Shown here: in pieces, positions 57,515-64,000 of the stretch | How the letters are laid out: every line of letters begins with the position of its first letter | Position numbering within the stretch: position 1 is the first letter of the stretch | NCBI GenBank assembly: GCA_000507305.1 | Contig: DF240767.1 | Coordinates: 1-64,000, forward strand | DNA: 64,000 nucleotides | DNA from: Breviolum minutum Mf 1.05b.01 | Taxonomy: Eukaryota; Sar; Dinophyceae; Suessiales; Symbiodiniaceae | Direction of reading: 5' to 3' | Notes under the pieces: model-generated | Seen by the model: only the letters and a program-made list of their open reading frames with translations | What the model was told of the DNA's origin: nothing | Database searches by the model: none | Made by a program: the position numbers and the translations under genes

Positions 57515-57800
57515 ATAGATCGTATGGCTACCAACAAATCTGCAATCTCGGTGTCACCAGCTCGTGGCTGTATACTCGTTTGTTGCTTTCTACAGCTGTG
57601 CCGATCTATAAGATGCAGCCGTTCTTGTTGGCCCGGATTTGTATGGAAGCCTCCTGGAAGCCTTGAGAAGGCTCCAAGTGTTGCTACCATGAAGGGCCAA
57701 AAGGTGGCAGTCTCTTTAAATCTGAGAAGTATGTCATCTTGTTGGAAATCTTGGAACCTCAAAATAGACCTTGAACAAAAACACCTCAAATCCCAAAAAA
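57515..57800. other. Probable coding block, strand and frame unresolved
   Basis: Three plus frames and one minus frame are open for 30-110 codons. The most protein-like is a plus exon after CCGATCTATAAG reading AAVLVGPDLYGSLLEALRRL. Confidence 0.35.
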
Positions 57801-57951
57801 AATAAACAAGGTATGGACAAGTATGGCTGGATGTCTATAGGGTTTCTGCACACTTTTCGCCTCATCCAAAAACCACCGTTCTTAATCATTACCCCGCATC
57901 AAAGAAGGGACAACCCACCAGCATAGATGGTTAGTGAAAAGAACAACAAAT

Positions 57952-58044
57952 ATCCCATACCATCCATGTATGGTATATTTACCTACATTTGGTTGATTTT
58001 GATAGTAAATGTAGGTAAATAAACCATACATGGATGCTATGGGG
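57952..58044. mobile_element. Family D inverted-repeat element, best copy
   Basis: ATCCATGTATGGTATATTTAC then CTACATTTGG, opposite AAATGTAGGTAAATAAACC then ATACATGGAT. Confidence 0.9.
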
Positions 58045-58069
58045 ATGTTCCATGAATTTTAATTCGCCC

Positions 58070-58321
58070 TTACTTCTTTTTGGTGCCACTGCCTTTAGAG
58101 GATTTGGTCCCGGGTGCCTTTTTCCCAAATGCACTGAATGGGATGGGAACATTTACCAAGCCATTTCCTCTTGTGAAAATGTGGCCGTCAAAATAGTCCC
58201 TCTTTAGGGGACATGTTAGTTTTCGGGGGTGTAAATTAGACATCTGGGTATATAATGATTTCATACATCTCGGCTCCAGTTCCACTAGACCAAGGATCTC
58301 CACTACAGCGTCGCAGTGCAA
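58070..58321 (-). CDS. 3' end with lysine-rich tail, unrecognised
   Basis: The frame is open for 83 codons and ends VNVPIPFSAFGKKAPGTKSS then KGSGTKKK and TAA. The first part reads HCDAVVEILGLVELEPRCM. The middle overlaps a family B-like half-element (about 58195-58235), so the likely structure is two exons: one ending near ELEPR, and one beginning after CGGCCACATTTTCACAAG. The Lys/Ser/Gly tail is typical of nucleic-acid-binding or nuclear proteins, but that is inference. Confidence 0.5.
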   Translation of the reverse strand: MHCDAVVEILGLVELEPRCMKSLYTQMSNLHPRKLTCPLKRDYFDGHIFTRGNGLVNVPIPFSAFGKKAPGTKSSKGSGTKKK

Positions 58322-58431
58322 CTTCAGCTAGCTGCAAATCATAGATGTTCTGAGAAGCAACTCCTGTGCACAAAAGAACTGGGAGCTATCAGCCAACGAG
58401 GAGTGTTGATGTATAGAGAAATATGTGGGAT

Positions 58432-58513
58432 TGTTACATCCATCAAGACCTACATGACTGGTTTATGTTTATTGTAAATCTAGGTAAATATACCATACAC
58501 GAATCCTATGGGA
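58432..58513. mobile_element. Family D element
   Basis: CATCCATCAAGACCTACATG, AATCTAGGTAAATATACC, ending GAATCCTATGGG. Confidence 0.65.
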
Positions 58514-58707
58514 TAGTATTATCTAGATCAACCTTCCAGAGATTCTTGACGGTTGCCGCCTTTTCTTAGTGTCTTTCTGAAACAAGGTAGGGAAAGGTTT
58601 ATACACAAACAGTTGTTTCATGTTTGACCAGAAAAGGACAGATAGAGACTGTTCCGAGCAAACATAAAAACACTGAATGGACGCCTGTTGAAGTTTGTTC
58701 TTGATGA

Positions 58708-58718
58708 TGTTGATAACT

Positions 58719-58771
<53 letters not shown>

Positions 58772-58786
58772 AATGATTATGATGAT
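58708..58786. repeat. GAT trinucleotide microsatellite
   Basis: About 20 GAT units, giving poly-H and poly-I shadow frames. Confidence 0.95.
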
Positions 58787-59139
58787 CTGTAGCAACCCCC
58801 CCAAACAAAACATCACTCAACACACATACACACCCTGTGCTAAAAAAACACAGTTGAGCTAACCTGAAAATGATTGGATGTCTTCGAATCAATCCGGAAT
58901 CCTCTTGATACACTGAAAGAGAAGCGTGGAAAAAACAACAGGCACAACTTACTACACGGAATTGCAAGATGTGTTTGCGTGTAAAACTATAGAAAATGAA
59001 CAGTCTAGAGATAATGTGTATATCTATAGGATCCGTTACTCCTGAAACTGGCTCTGTTGAGCTCTGTGCCATATATAAGCACGTGCCTCTAAAAGTGAGA
59101 GGCCACAAATTCAGAGTCTACGGAGGCATTTATTGACAG

Positions 59140-59871
59140 GATGTTTCAATGATTGCAAGCCCTCAAAATGCAGTTTCAAGCGTCCGAACTGGTGATATAA
59201 GGCATCCACGTCATTTCCTCAAGAACTTTACAAGAGAGTGCAGGTCAAAAGGGTCATATTTCATGCGAAAACAGAATCTGAAAGGACATATGTACGAGCC
59301 CCTGATCAGCAAACTTCTTCAACATCTAACGAATCACCTCTTTGAGCTGTATATAGATATCATATTGTAAGTAAGACAAACCCCACCCTCATATATCTTA
59401 TACCCACCGCTGTGTCTAAATAGAAGGACGCTCTGGAAAATCTGGGTATCCAAATTCCAAACAATCTCAACTATCCACCAGGTGATTCAATGCACAAAAG
59501 TCTAGCGGGTGGTCGGCACCACCCAATTGAAACACAGGCTGCTGGTAAACTGGGACATGTCTCCTCACAGCAAGTTCGTATGTAACCCACGTACGACCTG
59601 GAATACATTGACAAACACTATTTGAATATATTCAAATGACTTGCGGATATTTCTGCCTGTTTCTTTTGTACAAATGAAAAGAAAAGCCAATTCCGGCCAT
59701 CTATCAAATACATGCATAATAGATACATATATTATGATTATAGATCAATATGATCATGTTTGCTTTCAGAAATCCTGTAATTCAAAGATGGATTTGGATG
59801 GTTTTTGTGCCGGTGTCTTTTCAAAATCAGTAGTTTACACTACACACTTCCCAATTTCCAAGTTTCTGTAG
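59140..59871 (+). CDS. Three-exon 3' end, unrecognised
   Basis: Exon one (59140-59366) follows GGCATTTATTGACAG and ends at a perfect donor, ATT/GTAAGTAAG. It reads DVSMIASPQNAVSSVRTGDI, then RHPRHFLKNFTRECRSKGSY, then FMRKQNLKGHMYEPLISKLL, then QHLTNHLFELYIDII. In phase 2 it joins exon two (59424-59481) after CTGTGTCTAAATAG: LRTLWKIWVSKFQTISTIHQ, donor CAG/GTGATT. In phase 0 it then joins exon three (59770-59871) after ATGTTTGCTTTCAG: KSCNSKMDLDGFCAGVFSKS, then VVYTTHFPISKFL and TAG. About 128 codons are kept through three consistent junctions. The product is basic with a helical, Leu-rich middle. No domain was recognised. Confidence 0.6.
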
Positions 59872-59956
59872 GATTCAAATGTCCGTAGAATCTATTAGAA
59901 TCTCATGCTGGGATGTCCCAGCAACTTAGTGACTCGGCAACCAGTTTATCACCCGT

Positions 59957-60058
59957 CCCATACCATCCATGTATGCTATATGTACCTACATTTAGTTATC
60001 TTTTTTCTTTATGGTGCCAGTAAATGTCGGTAAATATACCATACATGGATGCTATGGG
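59957..60058. mobile_element. Family D inverted-repeat element
   Basis: ATCCATGTATGCTATATGTAC opposite TATACCATACATGGATGCTA. Confidence 0.85.
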
Positions 60059-61328
60059 CTTGATATACTCCAAATTTTACATCATTTTAAACACACAACA
60101 TTTCTACGCCAAGAGACGTGGATCAAACCATAATTTCAAGATCTTTGTGTTGTCCTCATTCCAAACACAAGAAACCGGACACATATCACCTTCGCCTTCG
60201 ATTCACCCTATGGGATTGTGGGGGGAATTACATCGAAATGAGCCAGTGAACATCAACAAAAATCAGGGCTCGTTATAGTTTCCAATCCAAACAATGCACC
60301 ATTAAGGGAAAATCGAAAAAATACTAAGATTTGCATCAAATTTGATCCTCCAAAAAATGGGTAGTGTATTTTGAAAATTGAGTGGAGTTTAGTTCCCAAA
60401 AAAAAGGATCCAGGTAAGTTCATCTTGAGAAGCAAAATCATTAAGGTACCACATTTGACTATTGCGCCAAAAATATATCCACCTGTTTGAAGGTATACAC
60501 ATATATATATATATACATATGCAAATACATGTATCTGTGGGGGGCTACTGGCTGGTATTTGATGAAAAGTATCCAATTCCACCTAAAAAATAGGAATTGA
60601 TAGACAAATGTATTTTCTTTTAATGGACACCTGGAGTCATAGAGTCCCAGAGATAATTGGGATAATGATGCTCTAGCGTGTATAACTCAAAATTGATGCT
60701 TACCGAATAGGATCGAACAATGATGATTGGAAGATTAGTCATGAATAGTGTTGTTTTTTGTTTTTGTGGCATCAAAATTTGGATCCTTCTTTGGAATCAC
60801 GACCTCCTGGTTCCATTCAGAAAAATGAGGAGGTACAAGTTGCTCCATCCCGAATTGTACCTTCTGCCCATCTCTACATTGTACTGATAAATCATACTGT
60901 ATAACATGAAACATTAGTGTCTATTCAATACAATATAGGTGTTTACACAATTCAAAACACCACTGCCATCTACCAGCCGTGGTTCTAGTTCATACCAAGA
61001 GAAATGAATGTATTTTCCAGCCATCTTAACCGTTGAAGCTTTCTGACCCTTTTTTTGTCCAGGTTTATTGTCGCAACCTCTACAGCAACACAAAATGCAG
61101 GTCCTCCAGGATCGTTTTCATGGACATACCTGCAGGGTCGTTATTTTGTTGCTGTTGGTTGGGTAGCTTTGCATATGTTTGGGAGCACATGTAGTTGAAT
61201 CAATGCGAACAAATAAAAAAACAGATTCGCAACGAACCGTCGCTAGGGTTTATATGGCAAAAAAATACAAACACATGTACCCTTCCTTCAGCATGGGGTG
61301 ACTGGTCCCCCCAATTGATTACTTGAAA

Positions 61329-61511
61329 TTAATTAGGGGTATGGTCAGTTGGGTTGTTGAAAATCTGTTGATGACTGCCCACTATGTTGCAAAACCCAAT
61401 TAATTTTCTACAACCAGGATGGCGAAAAATAATCGATTTAGGTGTCAGGACTAGGTCACTCTTCGTTTCTTCAACACGTACAGAACTTGTGGTCCAATAC
61501 GGCAGGAACAT
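61329..61511 (-). CDS. Possible exon, unrecognised
   Basis: The minus frame reads YWTTSSVRVEETKSDLVLTP then KSIIFRHPGCRKLIGF, up to TAG. It is G+C-richer than the flanks. Exon ends were not fixed. Confidence 0.3.
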   Translation of the reverse strand: MFLPYWTTSSVRVEETKSDLVLTPKSIIFRHPGCRKLIGFCNIVGSHQQIFNNPTDHTPN

Positions 61512-62049
61512 TCATTTATTCATCCATTTGTTTCGTGACCTTGTGAATATTTGATCATACTGTCACACATCATTGTGTGATATTATGACTTCGTAAGTGT
61601 TCGTGCTACGGTTCATTCAACTTTATCGCAACAACACAGCATCTCACAAACACCATAAACTACATTTCAGTAAACCTCATACAGTAATCTTAATAAACAT
61701 TGCTGAACTTGATTACAGTGAACCTTATTAAATCATGTAGAGGGTTATCACATTGTTGGTTGATTTGCCCCACCAGATCTGTTTGACTAATTTGACTGCA
61801 TTTGGCTTGGTTTGCATGACCATGTGCATTCATGTGAGTTGCTCGAAAAGGCTGGGGGTAAGAGTACTTGCACAAATCAAGCATACTAATGTTATGTACT
61901 TCCGAAAATTCCATGTTGACTCTCTCCCCTCGGATTTAGTACTTGCCTTTCGGGAAAAATAATTCAGCAGAAATTCATCATTAGACTCAGTAGGAACCCT
62001 CAATCAATTTTCTAAAGGTGGGATACACACCAAAAGAACAAGGAAAGGA

Positions 62050-62142
62050 CCCTAGACATCCAAACACCTCCTGAGAAGGTATTCAGACACCAAAGACATC
62101 CCTAAAACATCTTCTCAGGAGGTATTTGGATCTCTAGGGGGA
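62050..62142. mobile_element. Family E inverted-repeat element
   Basis: CTAGACATCCAAACACCTCC then TGAGAAGG, opposite CTTCTCAGGAGGTATTTGG then ATCTCTAG. Confidence 0.8.
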
Positions 62143-62249
62143 TATCATCTTCACCCGATGTTCCCCCCCGCATGTCGGAGGAAAACCCCCGAAGAAATGA
62201 CCCATCCTGAATCCAAGGTGGATCCGTGGATGGGTTGCACAAAGGAACG

Positions 62250-62420
62250 GTATATAAAAACCTACATATTTAGTTGGGTTTTTTATTTGGTAAACGTAGG
62301 TACACCCTGGAAGATTAACATGGAACCTACAAATCACCCATTTGGAAAGGAAAATTATCTGAAACAAACCTCCATGATTGCGCAAAATGTTAATCTTCCA
62401 GGGTGGAAACGTAGGTAACA
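62250..62420. mobile_element. Family D element with a family B insertion
   Basis: D arms CCTACATATTTAGTTGGG and GGTAAACGTAGGTA are split. AAACGTAGGTA is present on both sides of the inserted element (62303-62404). Confidence 0.75.
62303..62404. mobile_element. Family B element (CCTGGAAGATTAACAT type)
   Basis: CACCCTGGAAGATTAACATG opposite ATGTTAATCTTCCAGGGTG, inside a D element. Confidence 0.85.
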
Positions 62421-62459
62421 GGAGATATTTTTGGTGGTTTGATCAACGCCCCAAAAAAA

Positions 62460-62552
62460 AGAGACGTTCCCCATGAAAAGGGACCGTTTCAAAAGGAAAA
62501 TTGTCTGGAAAAAACATCTTTTTCAGGGGCTATGTTAGTTTTCGGGCGAGTA
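62460..62552. mobile_element. Family B element, left end poor
   Basis: GGGGCTATGTTAGTTTTCGG at the right. CCGTTTCAAAAGGAAAATTG inside. Confidence 0.6.
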
Positions 62553-62960
62553 CATACAATCTATTAAAACAGAAAAAACAAGTATCCAATAGTTCAAGGC
62601 CTGTTAACTAGTGCGATACATACTGCTGTACTTACACGGCACATAATATGTAACCATTTGTATAATGATCCTAGGAATTAGCCTTGCTCGCTATTACTGT
62701 ATCATTCTCTGAATGCAACATGTGAGTTAGTGGACTTTTTGAGTTCTGCCTCTTGTTTCAATTGAAAAAAACATCAAGCATCTAAAGCGTTTCTCTGTCA
62801 TCTAGAGAAAATGCCATCTGGAGAAAACAATCCACGCCATCAACCCCCACCTCCAACCTCTAACCAACCACATGTTTGAACAGTTTGTGTATCTTGACTA
62901 ATTAAAAGTTTCATCATCCAAAAGGGAACCGTTTTACCAATCATCCTTTTTCAAAACCCC

Positions 62961-63188
62961 GTGTTTTTGTTACTTTTTTTGGAGGAGAAGTTCCTTTCCA
63001 CCGGTTCGGAAAATGCCGCCCCTTTCCTTCAGTCTGAGACACCATTTGGTGTTGTCAACTCAAATGGATTGCAAGTACCTTGGTTGGACGAAAACCCAAA
63101 AGGCTGGTTTTGGTTGGTCATAGCGGGACCCAAAAAGCAAAGTTCAGTTAAAACGGGGCAATGTTCAGAACAAACCGGGGCAAGCTAA
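62961..63188 (+). CDS. Possible exon, unrecognised
   Basis: After GTTACTTTTTTTGGAG the plus strand reads EKFLSTGSENAAPFLQSETP, then FGVVNSNGLQ. It then either splices at CAA/GTACCT or continues VPWLDENPKGWFWLVIAGPK to a TAA. It is moderately G+C-rich and open for about 75 codons. Confidence 0.45.
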   Translation: MFLLLFLEEKFLSTGSENAAPFLQSETPFGVVNSNGLQVPWLDENPKGWFWLVIAGPKKQSSVKTGQCSEQTGAS

Positions 63189-63595
63189 GTTGCAAAATTC
63201 ACATAAACTAAGGCAGCACAGCTTGCATGGCTGGGGCAATTATATGTGTAGATATTGTCCAAAGATCAAATTGCTGGAAGACACTACTAGCTTGCAATCG
63301 ATTGAAAACAATGAAAAAAAGAAAATCCGCTTCCAAAAATATGGTCGATATCAATATACTTATATATATATATACACTGTATATTGTTTTTATATTTGAT
63401 TATTTCAATCTTATTATGATCTCTGTTTTCGCGCCATGCAAATTTGATGTTCTCATGTTCTTGAATCTCACAGCGCGCGCACGACTAATTTTTTGATCTC
63501 GCACTGAATTGATGGTGGTCAATGCTTTCGCACGGTCACTGATTGCAAAGTAAAAACCGAATTTTGCATTATAGCGCCAAAACTCATTGGGCAGG

Positions 63596-63980
63596 TCATT
63601 TCTTTAGAGGCTTTTTACTTCTGGCTTTGCAGGCCACTTTCTTAGTGGGCAGAGGAGCATGACACGGCTGCTTCCTGTCACTGTTTTGAAGGGCACTGAG
63701 AGCTTCATGAATTTCAGCAGCCAGCTCCCACGCGGTGAACCATTCCTTACTCAGGAAAGAAAATCAAGTTGGTTGTTGAACCACAATTGTGGAAAAACGG
63801 GAAAAATACAAGGGTGCCAACCTCAGAACCAAATAAAACTGGAAAACCAGTTTGCCAAGTAGTATCTGAATCAGACAAGGACATTTTAATACGCTGAAGT
63901 CGTGCAAGGCTGTACTTTCCCACGCGGTGCATGGCAATCACATCTTCAGCCTGGAACTTCGGAAGTTCCAAATCCGCCAT
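63596..63980 (-). CDS. Complete two-exon gene, small basic-tailed protein
   Basis: The ATG lies in AAACATGG, a good eukaryotic start context. Exon one (63822-63980) reads MADLELPKFQAEDVIAMHRV, then GKYSLARLQRIKMSLSDSDT, then TWQTGFPVLFGSE, and ends CTGAG/GTTGGC. A 76-base intron ends TTTCTTTCCTGAGTAAG. In phase 0, exon two (63596-63745) continues EWFTAWELAAEIHEALSALQ, then NSDRKQPCHAPLPTKKVACK, then ARSKKPLKK and TGA: 102 aa in all. The N-terminal half is amphipathic. The last 20 residues are Lys/Arg-rich, as in nucleic-acid-binding or nuclear proteins (inference). An earlier donor (CCA/GTTTTA) would drop seven residues. No known family was recognised. The plus frame over the same bases is a shadow. 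Confidence 0.65.
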
Positions 63981-64000
63981 GTTTAAAAGGCCCCAAAGCA

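Noticed and set aside
58599..59108. 169-codon minus ORF with a poly-His run
   Set aside because: It crosses the GAT microsatellite and has no splice or composition support. The plus-strand gene starting at 59140 is better supported.
1..64000. tRNA-like T-loop words such as GATTCGATTC
   Set aside because: None sat in a cloverleaf with matching acceptor and anticodon arms on inspection by eye.

Overview
This window looks like nuclear DNA from an intron-rich eukaryote, probably a protist or microalga; the sequence alone does not place it further. There are no bacterial-style operons, no ribosome-binding sites and no long uninterrupted ORF. Coding signal comes as short exon-sized blocks bounded by GT..AG sites, with T-rich acceptors such as TGTTTTTTTCAG. 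Introns reconstructed here run from about 49 to a few hundred bases. The DNA between exons is A+T-rich, carries many trinucleotide and TA microsatellites, and is packed with short inverted-repeat elements. No rRNA, tRNA or CRISPR array was recognised.

Genes. One two-exon gene can be read from ATG to stop (63596-63980, minus, 102 aa). Multi-exon 3' ends with consistent splice phases are proposed at 5899-6529, 7319-7762, 9053-9420, 16987-17223, 20046-20435, 26736-27470 and 28363-28777 (all minus), and at 36384-36732 and 59140-59871 (both plus). Only one exon carries a family motif that can be named with confidence: an EF-hand calcium-binding loop at 907-942 (minus). The other products are unrecognised, and their models rest on open frames, splice sites and phase only. 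Genes lie on both strands. Because exons are short, several blocks are open on both strands or in more than one frame; these are flagged.

Repeats. At least a dozen families of 80-220 bp inverted-repeat elements (MITE-like) fill introns and intergenic DNA. I call them A (GGTGGTTTCAACCC type), B (CTCCCTGAAACTAAC type), C (GGGTGTTTCC type), D (GGTATATTTACCTACAT type), E, F, G, H, I, K, L, M, N, O, P, Q and R. Elements are nested in two places: I inside H (53852-54120), and B inside D with an apparent 11-bp target duplication (62250-62420).

Layout. 1-10 kb: EF-hand exon and several minus-strand gene ends. 10-15 kb: mostly non-coding, with microsatellites. 15-30 kb: minus-strand gene ends separated by repeats. 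30-50 kb: mixed-strand exons, repeats, and a 193-bp duplication at a one-base gap. 50-52 kb: two tandem arrays around a 335-base assembly gap. 52-64 kb: plus-strand exons, nested repeats, and the complete minus-strand gene at the right edge. Stretches not listed (notably 1150-3200, 3990-5000, 9770-12240, 21000-22150, 22500-24250, 38050-39100, 39900-40700, 54120-54960, 55870-56140, 60060-61320, 62560-62960) are A+T-rich and showed me no convincing gene.
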